Numbered from the stretch's first letter, positions 52,551 to 62,284 are shown. The stretch: DNA of 64,000 nucleotides from an uncultured Bacteroidales bacterium (GCA_900316055.1 ONBK01000013.1:1-64000), one strand, 5' to 3'. Translations and numbers: made by a program. The notes: generated by a model not told the origin, from the letters alone.

Positions 52551-53437
52551 TTTTTCACTTCATTATACAGCGTGGAGAGTTTGTTAGTGAGTTGTTTCGA
52601 GGCTTTCACCAACGGTAGGCGGAGCACATTGCCGATGAGTCCTTCGATTTCAAGGAGCGCCTTCACACCAGTGGGATTGCCTTCCTCGAAGATGGCATTC
52701 ATCAGAGGTAGTAGCCTGTTGTGCAGTGGGAGCGCTTTCTTGAAGTCCCCTTTCAGACCAAAACGCACCATCTCCGAGGTCTCTTTCGGCAAGGCATTGG
52801 CAATGACCGAGATGACGCCGTCGGCGCCAAGGGCAATCATAGGGTAGGTGAGGGCGTCGTCGCCACTGATCACGCGGAATCCCGCGGGTCGCCGCCGCAG
52901 AATCTCCATCACCTGTTGCATATTGCCCGAAGCCTCTTTGATGCCGATAATATTGGGGCATTCGTTGGCGAGCGTCAGAGTGGTGTCGGCCGAGATGTTG
53001 ATGCCCGTGCGCCCTGGAACATTGTAGAGAATGACCGGAACGGGCGAGGCTTCTGCTATGCTCTGGAAGTGCTGCAGAAGACCGCGCTGGTTGGGCTTGT
53101 TATAGTAGGGCGCCACAGTGAGAATGCCCGAGATGCCTTCGAAATTGGTCCGGGCAATGGTGTCGGTGACGTTCAGAGTGTTGTTGCCTCCCAGTCCCAG
53201 CATAATGGGGCAGCGCCCCGCAACGGTCTCGACAATGAATTCCTGCACGGCCGAACGTTCGTTCTCGGTCATTGTCGCGGCCTCGCTCGTGGTCCCCAAG
53301 GCCACAATATAGTCAACACCCGAGGTCACGATATGCTCAATGAGGTGCTCCAGCTTGGTGAAGTCAACTGTTTCCTGTTGTTTACGGAAAGGCGTAATAA
53401 GAGCAACACCCGTCCCTGTGAATATCGGAATTTTCAT
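52547..53437 (-). CDS. dapA: 4-hydroxy-tetrahydrodipicolinate synthase
   Basis: 296 residues, normal length. TIM-barrel with YNVPGRTGINISADTTL, the Schiff-base Lys in NIIGIKEASGNMQ and the substrate-binding IALGTTSEAATMTENE region. It condenses pyruvate with aspartate semialdehyde in lysine and diaminopimelate synthesis. Its 3' end is coupled to the prenyl synthase gene. The 53438-53656 gap upstream holds only repeats. Confidence 0.96.
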   Translation of the reverse strand: MKIPIFTGTGVALITPFRKQQETVDFTKLEHLIEHIVTSGVDYIVALGTTSEAATMTENERSAVQEFIVETVAGRCPIMLGLGGNNTLNVTDTIARTNFEGISGILTVAPYYNKPNQRGLLQHFQSIAEASPVPVILYNVPGRTGINISADTTLTLANECPNIIGIKEASGNMQQVMEILRRRPAGFRVISGDDALTYPMIALGADGVISVIANALPKETSEMVRFGLKGDFKKALPLHNRLLPLMNAIFEEGNPTGVKALLEIEGLIGNVLRLPLVKASKQLTNKLSTLYNEVKK

Positions 53438-53588
53438 ATATTATTTTTTAATTATTAAAATCTATATAATAATCACTAACCCTTCAATAACCACTCTGCC
53501 TGGTAACGTTTAACGTTTAAAGAGGCTGCTGCAGTTCCACCAACTACCCCAACTACCCCATTCAACCCATTAACCATTCAATAACCAA

Positions 53589-53633
53589 TCTGCCTGACCT
53601 TTGGTCACGGCCTGCGACCTTGTGGAGCAAACC
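53589..53633. repeat. 45-base exact repeat, copy 2
   Basis: Identical to 49464-49508 over all 45 bases. A further part-copy CAATAACCACTCTGCCTGG lies at 53483-53502 in the same spacer. Confidence 0.85.
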
Positions 53634-53656
53634 AATAACCGTTACTTTAAACCTTA

Positions 53657-54196
53657 CTACTTCCTCACCATCCCCAAATACTCAATAATATTATTGAAGA
53701 AACTCTTGAGTTCGACATGGCCGTCGCCGCGGATGATGAGGTCGAAGACCTCGGTGGGATCCTCTGCTGGGGTGGCATAGACGATTTTCAGGCTGGCATC
53801 GGTACGTAGGGCGATATATTGCGAGAAGAAATTCTCGTCACCAATGGTGTCGATCAGTAGGTCGTAGTGTTGGGCCGTGAACTCTCTGATAGAATCGTTG
53901 GAGGGGAGTCCCCAGAAGTTGATGTCGGTCTTGGCGCGGCAGATATAGGTCGCCTGATGGGTCACCACGAAGCTGATACCCTCGTCCTGAAGGGCGATAA
54001 TATGCACTCTCTTGCCCTGGTTTTCCATCACTTTGGCGAAGTGGTAGAGGATGTTCCAGTTCTGCTCGGTGTCGAGCTGGCAGATGACACCGATAGATCG
54101 CACTTCCTGGATGTTGTCGATGCGTTTGTCGCGCGGAGCGTTCTTGAGGTCGCGAATGATGCGCTTGCGGCGGAAGTTTTTAATGAATTCGAGCAT
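53657..54196 (-). CDS. DUF6913-family protein
   Basis: 179 residues, soluble. IGVICQLDTEQNWNILYHFA and YDLLIDTIGDENFFSQYIAL are characteristic of the DUF6913 family, a conserved Bacteroidota protein of unknown role. In related genomes it often lies in a cluster with dapA; it does here, two genes away. No catalytic motif was recognised. Confidence 0.8.
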   Translation of the reverse strand: MLEFIKNFRRKRIIRDLKNAPRDKRIDNIQEVRSIGVICQLDTEQNWNILYHFAKVMENQGKRVHIIALQDEGISFVVTHQATYICRAKTDINFWGLPSNDSIREFTAQHYDLLIDTIGDENFFSQYIALRTDASLKIVYATPAEDPTEVFDLIIRGDGHVELKSFFNNIIEYLGMVRK

Positions 54197-54249
54197 ATAT
54201 TAGGGTTTAAAGGGTTAATAACTCTTATCTTTTATCTGTTAACTATTAT

Positions 54250-54846
54250 CTATTCAAATAGCGAGTGTTGTCTATATAGTGTGAACGAGCGTCGGTGGTA
54301 AGGGGTGGGGCCGTACTGTTCGATAGCGTTATAGTGTTGAAGGGTGGGGTAGCCTTTGTTTCGGTCCCAGCCGTAATGGGGGTATTGTTGGTGCAGGCGT
54401 AGCATCATCTCGTCGCGGTGGGTCTTGGCAAGGATACTGGCGGCAGCGATAGACATATATTTTGCATCGCCCTTCACAATGCATTCGTAAGGTATGTCGG
54501 TCTCGTTGTAGAAGCGGTTGCCGTCGATAAGCAGAAACTGGGGCTTGAACGCAAGTTGCCCGACCGCCAGGCACATGGCATGTGTCGAGGCGTGGAGGAT
54601 ATTGAGGCGGTCAATCTCCTGGGGGGGTACCGCCGCCACCGCCCATGCCGCCGCCTCGCGCTCTATCTCCTGCCTCAGCTGCTCACGCTGCCGTTCGCTG
54701 AGCTGCTTCGAATCGTTCAGCAGGGCGTTGCTGTAGCCCTCTGGCAGAACCACGGCGGCAGCCACGACGGGACCCGCCAGCGGCCCTCGCCCCGCCTCGT
54801 CGCATCCCGCCTCTCGGCGCCCTTTTATTTTCCACGCTTTTAACAT
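54250..54846 (-). CDS. rnhB: Ribonuclease HII
   Basis: 198 residues, usual length. The catalytic acidic residues lie in [20 protein letters not shown] (Asp and Glu), in FLLIDGN and in [20 protein letters not shown]. It cleaves RNA in RNA-DNA hybrids, including single ribonucleotides in DNA. It overlaps the DUF6427 gene by 7 bases. Confidence 0.96.
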   Translation of the reverse strand: MLKAWKIKGRREAGCDEAGRGPLAGPVVAAAVVLPEGYSNALLNDSKQLSERQREQLRQEIEREAAAWAVAAVPPQEIDRLNILHASTHAMCLAVGQLAFKPQFLLIDGNRFYNETDIPYECIVKGDAKYMSIAAASILAKTHRDEMMLRLHQQYPHYGWDRNKGYPTLQHYNAIEQYGPTPYHRRSFTLYRQHSLFE

Positions 54847-55832
54847 ATTACGGCTGCGGCAATAACGATAAGGAAAAGGAGGTCTTTAAGGTAGGTCCTC
54901 CACTGCCTGTGATGGCGCGAGGCACTATAGTGTCGTGTGGTGGAGCTGAAACGCAAACTGGCACAGAGGGCAAAAGGGACGGCGAAGAATTGTAGATTCA
55001 CAGAGATGACAGGTGAATAGAGAGCCGCAACAATAGCCGCTACGGCGGGCATCACCACTGCAAGAGTGTTTTTCTGCCATAGTGTCGTCTTCTCCTTGAA
55101 ACGACTCAGTAGGACGAAGAGCGACACAGCGAAAAAGAGCAAAAGCACAGCGTGGGCCGCGACAGCGATGTCGAAGGACGGCAGCTGCCAATGGGCTGAG
55201 GGAGTCAGGGTGGCCTTCAGAGCCATGAAGCTCTCCTCAAGGCCGCCCGTCATATAGAGTATCGTCCACAATAGCAGGTAGGGCGCCAGCAGCCCTAACA
55301 GAAGTACCATCCAGTCACGCCAGTTGTACAGTCGGTAGCCCATAGCCACCAATAGGTAACTCACCAGTAGTGACAGAGACGGGAGGTAGAAGAGCGAGCA
55401 GATGCCGATAAGAGCTGTGGCTCCAAATACTTTGTCTCTTGAAATGGTTAGTAACGTACTGTGGAGCAGTAGTAAACGGACAAAAGCAATAATCAGCAGT
55501 CCCACGATAAGTGTCGCCGAGAGGGTCTCCGCAGTGGCACTCATAAAGAGTATGTAGAAGAGTGTCGGTAAGAGGCTATTTTGAGAGATAAGTCCAGCAT
55601 TGGCCAGAAGCAGATTGAGCATCACGCCGCCGGCAATGACCAGCACAATGGCAATCACAACGGCCAGCATTGGGGAGAAGGCACAATTGTAAAGTACTTC
55701 GTAGAGCGGTGCAAATCCCACGGGTGCAGCCATTGGTTGAGGGTCGACCATCTGGGGAAACCACAGCAGCATCGTCACCACAAGGATGACGACCACTTGG
55801 AAGACCGTACTTTGCTCAAACAACTTCAGCAT
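54840..55832 (-). CDS. DUF6427-family membrane protein
   Basis: 330 residues with about eight TM helices and a positively charged C-terminal segment ([19 protein letters not shown]). It fits the DUF6427 family of Bacteroidota membrane proteins, often located near rnhB; no function is established. Overlaps rnhB by 7 bases and is upstream of it in the same run. Confidence 0.78.
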   Translation of the reverse strand: MLKLFEQSTVFQVVVILVVTMLLWFPQMVDPQPMAAPVGFAPLYEVLYNCAFSPMLAVVIAIVLVIAGGVMLNLLLANAGLISQNSLLPTLFYILFMSATAETLSATLIVGLLIIAFVRLLLLHSTLLTISRDKVFGATALIGICSLFYLPSLSLLVSYLLVAMGYRLYNWRDWMVLLLGLLAPYLLLWTILYMTGGLEESFMALKATLTPSAHWQLPSFDIAVAAHAVLLLFFAVSLFVLLSRFKEKTTLWQKNTLAVVMPAVAAIVAALYSPVISVNLQFFAVPFALCASLRFSSTTRHYSASRHHRQWRTYLKDLLFLIVIAAAVIC

Positions 55833-55865
55833 ATTTGGAAATTGAAAAGTGATGAAAGAGTGTCT

Positions 55866-58004
55866 TTACTTGACAATCAGTTTTTCAGTTCGGCTGCCGA
55901 TACGAAGGATGTAGATTCCTTGGTTCCATGAGCTTACATCTAATGTGATGTCGGTGGTGACGGGAGTCTGAAGGACAAGACGTCCGTCAATATTGTAGAC
56001 CGAGAGGGTTTGTTGTTCACCGCAGCCGGTGTGGATGGAGACCATTCCGGTAGTGGGGTTGGGAAATACCTTCAGTGGGGTGCGAGAGGATTCTACTTCG
56101 TTGATGCTTACTCTCCGCACACACTCGTTTACGGCCTTCAGCGCGTCCACCTTACCCCAGCCCCAATGCACATCCATCCTGCCTTCGGCCACGAGGGGAC
56201 CGGTGAGACTGTCGTTGCGTGCAGTGCTGAAGAGTATCTCGCGCACTTGGTCGACACTCAGGGCGGGGTTGGCTTGGAGCATGAGTGCGACGACGCCCGT
56301 CACCGCCGGACATGACATTGAAGTGCCGCTCATGTTCGACCAGATGTATTTCCTTCCACCGAGGAAGGTAGAGAGGTAAGTGGTGTAGGTCCCCGTGGTC
56401 CAGTAGCTTATCGACGACACGATGTCGACCCCCGGGGCAGAAATCTCGGGTTTCATCACACCGTTGATGAGCGGGCCGGCGCTGCTGAAGTCGGCAATGT
56501 TCCCGAGGTGGTAGATGCCCGACGACTGGCTGTAGCGGTCGGGTCTGTGGGCGGCCACGCTGATGCATTTTGCGGCGCAGGCAGGCTCGCCCACGCCGTA
56601 GAGGGCGTCGCCGGCCGAGAAGCCGTCGCGCCCGCCGGTGGAGAAGCTGCACCCTTCGTTGCCGGCATGGTTTTCCTTGTTGGCCAGGTTCCATGCGTGC
56701 ACCGTGCCCTCGGTGGCGGTGATGAACAACTGGGTCTGCAGGCTCGTCTTGTCGATGTCGATTTGGATATGGGGTCGGTTATTGAAGGGGTTGCTGCGTT
56801 CCACCAGCAGGCGGTAGGCGGTGCTGTCGCCATCGTGAAGGATGACACCATAGATGATGGTGTCGCCTGCCGCCGTGGAGAACATGGGGGTGCTCCATAT
56901 CGTGCTGTCGTTTTTCCGCAGCCGGATGCAGGTGCCGAAATCGTGATGCTCCTCGCCCCACATAACCAGCACTTGGCCAGTCTCGTGGATGCTGTAGATG
57001 TCGCTAGCGCGCACCACCACCGTCTTCAGGGTGTCCAGGGTGTCGGCGCGGAAGGTGCGGCTGATGTGGAAGGGTATCGAGGTGCGCCCGTTGTTGCCTC
57101 CGCTGGTGCAGAAGACGATGCCTTCGTCGCTCCAGGCGTTGATGGCCTGACTGAGCAGCGAGGAGCCGTCGATGGTGCTGAAGGAGTACATCCCCCAGCT
57201 GCTGTTGACCACCAGCCGCCGCGAGCTGTCCTGCGCCACCTGTTTCATCCAAGCCACGGCGTCCATCCAGGGCTTCTCTCCCAGTGCGAACGAGCAAAAG
57301 AGCAGTCTGGCCCCCGGAGCCTGTCCCATCTGGTCGCCGTCGACACCGCGTCCCGCGCAGATGCCCGCCACATGTGTGCCGTGAGTACCGTAGCCGTACA
57401 GGTTCGAGGTGTCGCCTTTTGCCGCCCTCAGACCCGACGTGGTCAGGGTGCCGTAGTCGAAGCCACCCTCGTAGCCCAAGTCGGCGGGCGACGGTCCCGA
57501 CAGCTTGAAATGGTCCCAAGCCATCTCCAACCGCAGATTTCCCGTGCCGGCATTGTAGTTCGGGTGCGAATAGTCGAACCCCCAGTCGGTCACTCCGATA
57601 TACACCCCCTCGCCGTCGTAGGGCACACCGTCCGTCACACCCAGTCCCGCATGCACGCTGTCTGTGCGCGTGTCGAAGCGGTCCTGATTACACTCCGGTG
57701 CCGCAATCCGGTGCGAGATGCTATACTGCAACACCTCCTTTCGCTCCTCCAACAGCGCCAGCGCTGACACAGGAACCCGCATGGTCACAATCTGACCCGC
57801 CTGCGCGCCAAAGACGATTCCCGCCTTTTCGAAAGGCAGGCGGTCGAATCCCCGCGACATTTTTGCCAGCATATCGATGCTGGTGGCTCCGGCGGCGATT
57901 TGTTCGGCAACCAGTGCCTTCGTGTCAATGCCGCATTTCTTGTTTTGTGCCGTAGCACCCACTAAGACGCTCATTGCGAAGAGGGTAAACAATATCTTTT
58001 TCAT
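55866..58004 (-). CDS. Secreted subtilisin-like protease with type IX sorting domain
   Basis: 712 residues. Signal peptide MKKILFTLFAMSVLVGATAQ. Catalytic Asp140 (IGVTDWGFDYSH), His208 (GTHGTHVAGICAG) and Ser in MSGTSMSCPAVTGVVALML (~residue 560). The C-terminal ~80 residues start VFPNPTTGMVSIHTG and end RIGSRTEKLIVK, a type IX secretion sorting domain, so the enzyme is exported to the surface. It probably degrades host or environmental proteins. Own promoter at 58029-58036. Confidence 0.93.
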   Translation of the reverse strand: MKKILFTLFAMSVLVGATAQNKKCGIDTKALVAEQIAAGATSIDMLAKMSRGFDRLPFEKAGIVFGAQAGQIVTMRVPVSALALLEERKEVLQYSISHRIAAPECNQDRFDTRTDSVHAGLGVTDGVPYDGEGVYIGVTDWGFDYSHPNYNAGTGNLRLEMAWDHFKLSGPSPADLGYEGGFDYGTLTTSGLRAAKGDTSNLYGYGTHGTHVAGICAGRGVDGDQMGQAPGARLLFCSFALGEKPWMDAVAWMKQVAQDSSRRLVVNSSWGMYSFSTIDGSSLLSQAINAWSDEGIVFCTSGGNNGRTSIPFHISRTFRADTLDTLKTVVVRASDIYSIHETGQVLVMWGEEHHDFGTCIRLRKNDSTIWSTPMFSTAAGDTIIYGVILHDGDSTAYRLLVERSNPFNNRPHIQIDIDKTSLQTQLFITATEGTVHAWNLANKENHAGNEGCSFSTGGRDGFSAGDALYGVGEPACAAKCISVAAHRPDRYSQSSGIYHLGNIADFSSAGPLINGVMKPEISAPGVDIVSSISYWTTGTYTTYLSTFLGGRKYIWSNMSGTSMSCPAVTGVVALMLQANPALSVDQVREILFSTARNDSLTGPLVAEGRMDVHWGWGKVDALKAVNECVRRVSINEVESSRTPLKVFPNPTTGMVSIHTGCGEQQTLSVYNIDGRLVLQTPVTTDITLDVSSWNQGIYILRIGSRTEKLIVK

Positions 58005-58028
58005 CGGTCGCTATATATATAATAAATG

Positions 58029-58036
58029 CAAAAATA
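58029..58036 (-). promoter_or_regulatory. -7 box TATTTTTG for the protease
   Basis: On the minus strand TATTTTTGCA lies 24 bases before the ATG at 58004. Confidence 0.55.
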
Positions 58037-58070
58037 CAAAAAAGCTTCGAATTGGCAAAATTTTTTAATA

Positions 58071-58106
58071 AAAAACAGGGGCTGCCGCACGGCAGCCCCT
58101 GTTTTT
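58071..58106 (-). terminator. Terminator after korB
   Basis: A 16-bp stem (AAAAACAGGGGCTGCC paired with its complement, GCAC loop) follows the korB stop and ends in TTTTT on the minus strand. Confidence 0.88.
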
Positions 58107-58124
58107 GTCAAGCAACAGTGGGGG

Positions 58125-59153
58125 TCAGACTTCCCAGGTGTCGCCACTATTGAGGAGGTCGTCCATGGTTTTGTATTTGCCGTTGGCCATCTGGTCGTCC
58201 ATCTGCTCTTCGTAGAGCTGGGTGTAACTCACTTTTTTGACGTTGCGGATGACGCCGAGGGCGACGGGGAGGTCGCCGCCCATGTGGGCGAGCATCATGT
58301 GGATGCCGGTGTCTTCTGTGGTTTCGTCGTGGACCATAATGTCGTCGATGGAGATGCCGTTCTGGCCGAGGGTGACGACCTCGAGTTGGCGGCCGTTGAA
58401 GCGGAGGCCTTTCTCCTTGTTTTTGCCGAAGAGCATGGGCTTGCCGTGCTCGAGGACGATGGTGCGGTCGTCGCGGACAGAGCGGTCGGTGATGGCGGCA
58501 TGGGTTTTGTCGTTGAAGATGACGCAGTTCTGCAATACCTCGACAACAGAGCAGCCGTCGTGCTTGGCGGCGCGCGTCATGCAGTCGGTAGAGAGTTGGG
58601 GTACGCAGTCGAGGGTACGAGCGAAGAAGGTGCCCTGAGCGCCCATGACCAACTCGCCGGGGTTGAAGGGGTAGTCGATGGTGCCGAAGGGGGAGGTTTT
58701 GGTGACTTGCCCGAACTTGGTGGTGGGGCTGTACTGGCCTTTGGTGAGGCCGTAGATTTCGTTGTTGAAGATGGTGATGTTGAGGTCCTGGTTGCGGCGC
58801 ACTGCGTGGATGAGGTGGTTGCCGCCGATGGCCATGGAGTCGCCGTCGCCCATGTTGACCCAGACGCTGAGAGCGGGGTTGGCGAGTTTGACTCCGGTAG
58901 CAATGGCGCAGGCGCGGCCGTGGATGCTGTGGAAGCCATAGGTGTCGACATAGTAGGGGATGCGGCTGGAACAGCCGATGCCGGAGACCATGCAGACGTT
59001 CTCTTTCTTGTAGCCGGTCTTGGGGAAGGTGGCCAGGAGGGCGGCGAGGATGGCGTGGTCTCCACAACCGGGGCACCACTTGACCATCTGGTCGCTCTGG
59101 AAATCGGCCTTGGTATATTCTTTATCCGCTTTGGGAACAAAATGTTTTTCCAT
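58125..59153 (-). CDS. korB: 2-oxoacid:ferredoxin oxidoreductase, beta subunit
   Basis: 342 residues. CPGCGDHAILAALLATFPKT and the thiamine-diphosphate motif GDGDSMAIGGNHLIHAVRRN, then NNEIYGLTKGQYSPTT, place it in the KorB/OorB family. With the alpha subunit it oxidises 2-oxoglutarate or another 2-oxoacid to acyl-CoA, reducing ferredoxin; the physiological substrate cannot be told for certain. Second gene of the kor operon. Confidence 0.93.
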   Translation of the reverse strand: MEKHFVPKADKEYTKADFQSDQMVKWCPGCGDHAILAALLATFPKTGYKKENVCMVSGIGCSSRIPYYVDTYGFHSIHGRACAIATGVKLANPALSVWVNMGDGDSMAIGGNHLIHAVRRNQDLNITIFNNEIYGLTKGQYSPTTKFGQVTKTSPFGTIDYPFNPGELVMGAQGTFFARTLDCVPQLSTDCMTRAAKHDGCSVVEVLQNCVIFNDKTHAAITDRSVRDDRTIVLEHGKPMLFGKNKEKGLRFNGRQLEVVTLGQNGISIDDIMVHDETTEDTGIHMMLAHMGGDLPVALGVIRNVKKVSYTQLYEEQMDDQMANGKYKTMDDLLNSGDTWEV

Positions 59154-59160
59154 TTCTATG

Positions 59161-59265
59161 ATTGTTTGATTGTTTAATTGTTTGATTGTTTGAATGAAAG
59201 TTGGCTTGTCTGTTTAAATGCGTTAGCATTCAAGCATTCAGGCATTCAGGCATTCAAGCATTCAG
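59161..59265. repeat. TTGAATGC-family repeat between korA and korB
   Basis: Left half ATTGTTTGATTGTTTAATTG and the like faces right half GCATTCAAGCATTCAGGCAT and the like. The right half reaches the end of korA: the last codons LNA and the stop TGA of korA are encoded by CTGAATGCTTGA, repeat sequence. Confidence 0.75.
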
Positions 59266-61095
59266 TAATCTGTTAAACTCAGCTTTCAGCTCGCCAACCT
59301 CGAAGGGCAGGCCCATCACCTTGTTGTACTGGGTCATGGGGCACTCCGGGAACTGGGTGCGCAGGTAGCCGGCGAACTGGCCGTTGTTGAGCTCGCAGAC
59401 CACAATCTTTTTGTACTTGCGCAGGATGTCGCCGGTGTTCTTCGGCAGCGGGCAGATGTAGTTGAAGTGGGTGTAGGCCACCTTCTTGCCTTCGTTGTTC
59501 ATCTCCTCGACGGCGAGGGTGAGAGCACCACTGGTGCCGCCCCAGCCCACCACGAGCAGGTCGGCGTCTTTGGCGCCGGTCACCTCCTGGTCGGGGATGT
59601 AGTTGGCCACGCGGTTCACCTTCTCCTGACGGTTCTTGGTCATCAGGGCGTGGTTCTCGGGATCGGTGCTGAGAGGTCCGTCGGGGCACTTCTCAAGACC
59701 GCCCACGCGGTGGCTCAGGCCTTCCATGCCGGGGAGAGCCCATTCGCGGGCAAACTTCTCCTCGTCGCGGCGGAACGGACGGTAGTTCGGGTCGTTCTCC
59801 TTGGCCAGACGCGGCTTGATTTCGGGCATGTCTTTCATGCTGGGAATCTTGAACAGCTGGCTGCCGTTGCCCAGATAGCCGTCGGTGAGCAGGATGACGG
59901 GGGTCATGTGCTCGAGGGCAATCTTGGCGGCGTTGAAGGCCCAGTAGAAGCAGTTGGCTGAGCTCGAGGCGGCAACGACCACCAGGGGAGCCTCGCCATT
60001 GCGGCCGTAGAGGGCCTGGTTGAGGTCGCTCTGCTCAGTCTTGGTGGGCAGACCCGTGGAGGGACCGCCGCGCTGCACGTCGACGACGACCAAGGGCAGC
60101 TCGGTCATCACGGCCAATCCCAGCGCTTCGCTCTTCAGCGAGAGACCGGGACCGGAAGTGCTGGTGCAAGCCAGAGCACCGGCATAACTGGCGCCGATGG
60201 CGGAGCAGATACCGGCAATCTCGTCTTCGGCCTGGAACACACGGGCACCAAGGCTCTTGTGCTTGGCCAGCTCGACCATGACGTCGGTAGCAGGGGTGAT
60301 AGGATAACTGCCGAGGAAGAGACGGCGGCCGCTCTTCTCAGAGGCGGCGAGCAGACCCCAAGCGGTGGCCACGTTACCGGTGATGTTGCGGTAGCGGCCC
60401 TTCTCCATCTTGTCGGCATGGGCAACCTCGAAGATGTGCGAGTGCATCACCTCCAGCTTGTCGGCATATTCGTAACCCTCAGTCAGCACGGCCTTGTTCA
60501 GCTCGATGACGGCGGGTTTCTTGGCGAACTTGCGCTCCAGATAGGCAAAGGTATGGTCGAGGGTCTTGTGGGTCGAGTAGAAGATGATGCCGAGGGCGAA
60601 CATATTACGGCTCTTGTCGGCGGTCTTCTTGTCCACACCCTGGGCCTCACCGATCTTCTCGGTAAACGAGGTGATGGGGGCCTTGATGATGGTGTAGGCG
60701 CGCTCGAGTTCATCGGTGAAGGGGTTCTCCTTGTAACCGGCCTTCTCCATAGCCTCGTCGGTGAAGGTGTCGATGTCGACGATGACGGTGGCACCCTTCT
60801 TGGCCCACTTCAGCTGCGACTTGAAGGCGGCGGGGTTCATAGCCACCAGAATGTCGCACTTGTCGCCGCTCGAATAGATGTGGTTACCCACATGCACCTG
60901 GTAACCGGAGACACCGGCGATGGTGTTGTGCGGAGCACGGATTTCGGCGGGATAATCGGGGAAGGTGGCGATGTCGTTACCGGTCAGGGCCGATGCGTCG
61001 CTGAACAGTGTGCCGCTAAGCTGCATGCCGTCACCCGAGTCGCCAGCAAATCGGACCACAAGGTCCTCTTTATTAACTATCTGATTTTCTGACAT
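59254..61095 (-). CDS. korA: 2-oxoacid:ferredoxin oxidoreductase, alpha subunit
   Basis: 613 residues: an N-terminal gamma-type domain (FAGDSGDGMQLSGTLFSDA) fused to the alpha part (GSYPITPATDVMVELAKHKS, then ACTSTSGPGLSLKSEALGLA). This fused layout is typical of Bacteroidota KorA. It is the first gene of the kor operon with promoter 61140-61147. The C-terminal residues and stop are supplied by a TTGAATGC-family repeat in the korA-korB spacer. Confidence 0.94.
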   Translation of the reverse strand: MSENQIVNKEDLVVRFAGDSGDGMQLSGTLFSDASALTGNDIATFPDYPAEIRAPHNTIAGVSGYQVHVGNHIYSSGDKCDILVAMNPAAFKSQLKWAKKGATVIVDIDTFTDEAMEKAGYKENPFTDELERAYTIIKAPITSFTEKIGEAQGVDKKTADKSRNMFALGIIFYSTHKTLDHTFAYLERKFAKKPAVIELNKAVLTEGYEYADKLEVMHSHIFEVAHADKMEKGRYRNITGNVATAWGLLAASEKSGRRLFLGSYPITPATDVMVELAKHKSLGARVFQAEDEIAGICSAIGASYAGALACTSTSGPGLSLKSEALGLAVMTELPLVVVDVQRGGPSTGLPTKTEQSDLNQALYGRNGEAPLVVVAASSSANCFYWAFNAAKIALEHMTPVILLTDGYLGNGSQLFKIPSMKDMPEIKPRLAKENDPNYRPFRRDEEKFAREWALPGMEGLSHRVGGLEKCPDGPLSTDPENHALMTKNRQEKVNRVANYIPDQEVTGAKDADLLVVGWGGTSGALTLAVEEMNNEGKKVAYTHFNYICPLPKNTGDILRKYKKIVVCELNNGQFAGYLRTQFPECPMTQYNKVMGLPFEVGELKAEFNRLLNA

Positions 61096-61139
61096 GTTAT
61101 TTATGTGTTTTTGTTAATTTTATTATAAAGTTGAAAGTG

Positions 61140-61147
61140 CAAATATA
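61140..61147 (-). promoter_or_regulatory. -7 box TATATTTG for korAB
   Basis: On the minus strand TATATTTGCACTTTC lies 44 bases before the ATG at 61095. Confidence 0.55.
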
Positions 61148-61225
61148 CAAAAAAAAAATTACCCTGCAAAAATAATTTGAGGTTATTGGTTATTGAATGG
61201 TTATTGGTTATTGGTTATTGAAGGA

Positions 61226-61257
61226 CTGCCGCGGTCGTGTTGCGCAAGCGTCAATAA
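61226..61257. repeat. 32-base exact repeat, copy 1
   Basis: CTGCCGCGGTCGTGTTGCGC and the following 12 bases are identical to 63305-63336. Both copies neighbour GGTTATTGGTTATTG-type or ATAACC-type repeats. Confidence 0.85.
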
Positions 61258-61268
61258 GCGACAAACCT

Positions 61269-62009
61269 TCACTCTCCCAGCAACTCTCTATAGATTTCGT
61301 AATCGATTTCTTTGAATACATTGAATATCACCCGCAAGCGAGCTCCTTTGCACGCCTCGATGGCTATCTCGGCGGCACGGCGGTGGGGGAAGTGGTATTC
61401 ACCCGTGGAAATGCAACAGAAAGCTATCGAGCGGCATCCCTGTTCTTTGGCTTGATAGAGGCAACTGCGGTAGCAGGCCGCCAATTGCTCTTCCTGCCCT
61501 CTTGTCGGCTCTCCTGCCAGAACGATGGGTCCGACAGTATGTAACACGTATTTGGCCGGCAGATTGTATCCCGGCGTGATGATGGCGCCTCCAGTGGCTA
61601 TCTCGCGACCCTGCAGTATGCGGTTGCACTCGAGCCTCAACTGCAGTCCTGCTGCCGAATGGATGGCGTTGTCTATACAGGGGTGGAGCGGATGCCAGCA
61701 TCCGAGCCCTAATTTGTTGGCGGCATTGACGATTGCGTCGACCTTCAGCCGCGTGATGTCTCCCTGCCAGAGTGGGGACGAGGGCCTCACGCAACCTTTC
61801 TCTTTTCGCTGTGCCGCCAATTCGGCATCCTGAGCCTGCAGGAACTCCTGGCTCAGTGGCTGGGGTTTCCAAATATTCATCAGTGCCTGTAGTAGCCGCC
61901 GTTTGTCGGCAAGATATCCTGGTATCTCTGCCTGGGCACGGTTCTGTTCCAGCAGGTAGCGTATGCAGAAGTCGAGGTTCTCTTCTCTTGTTTTTTCGTG
62001 TCCCGTCAT
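61269..62009 (-). CDS. Zinc macrodomain protein-ADP-ribose hydrolase
   Basis: 246 residues from ATG; a TTG two codons earlier would also be possible. VDAIVNAANKLGLGCWHPLH followed by PCIDNAIHSAAGLQLRLEC is the zinc-binding macrodomain signature (Cys and His ligands) of SirTM-associated and related hydrolases. GGAIITPGYNLPAKYVLHTV and ISTGEYHFPHRRAAEIA complete the fold. The enzyme removes ADP-ribose from modified proteins; its ADP-ribosylating partner is not in the window. A GGGTTTAAA array lies directly upstream of its start. Confidence 0.9.
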   Translation of the reverse strand: MTGHEKTREENLDFCIRYLLEQNRAQAEIPGYLADKRRLLQALMNIWKPQPLSQEFLQAQDAELAAQRKEKGCVRPSSPLWQGDITRLKVDAIVNAANKLGLGCWHPLHPCIDNAIHSAAGLQLRLECNRILQGREIATGGAIITPGYNLPAKYVLHTVGPIVLAGEPTRGQEEQLAACYRSCLYQAKEQGCRSIAFCCISTGEYHFPHRRAAEIAIEACKGARLRVIFNVFKEIDYEIYRELLGE

Positions 62010-62015
62010 TACCAA

Positions 62016-62226
62016 GGGGGTTTAAAGGGTTTAAAGGGTTTAAAAGGTTTAAAGGGTTTAAAGGGTTTAAAGGGTTTCAAGGGTTTAAAAGGTTTAAAGG
62101 GTTTAAAGGGTTTAAAGGGTTTAAAAGGTTTAAAGGGTTTAAAGGGTTTAAAAGGTTTAAAGGGTTTAAAGGGTTTATTTAAAGGGTTTAAAAGGTTTAA
62201 AGGGTTTAAAGGGTTTAAAGGGTTTA
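62016..62226. repeat. 9-base GGGTTTAAA tandem array
   Basis: About 22 copies of GGGTTTAAA or AGGTTTAAA with one irregular TTTATTTAAA step near 62176. All units are 9 bases, so all frames stay open for long distances on both strands (for example repeated FKG), which is not coding. Located immediately before the start of the macrodomain gene. Confidence 0.9.
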
Positions 62227-62284
62227 GTTCAATACCTCCTCTCAAACCTCTCAAACCTCTTTAACCTCTTTAACCTCTTTAACC

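Noticed and set aside
56508..57767. 419-codon plus-strand frame over the protease gene
   Set aside because: The opposite strand encodes the complete subtilisin triad.
58026..59177. 383-codon plus-strand frame over korB
   Set aside because: The real gene with thiamine-diphosphate motifs is on the other strand; the frame also reads through a terminator.
62016..62226. Possible CRISPR array
   Set aside because: Units are 9 bases with no spacers and no cas genes nearby.
61772..62264. Frames encoding FKGFKG-type repeats
   Set aside because: They read the 9-base GGGTTTAAA array, open in many frames; not genes.
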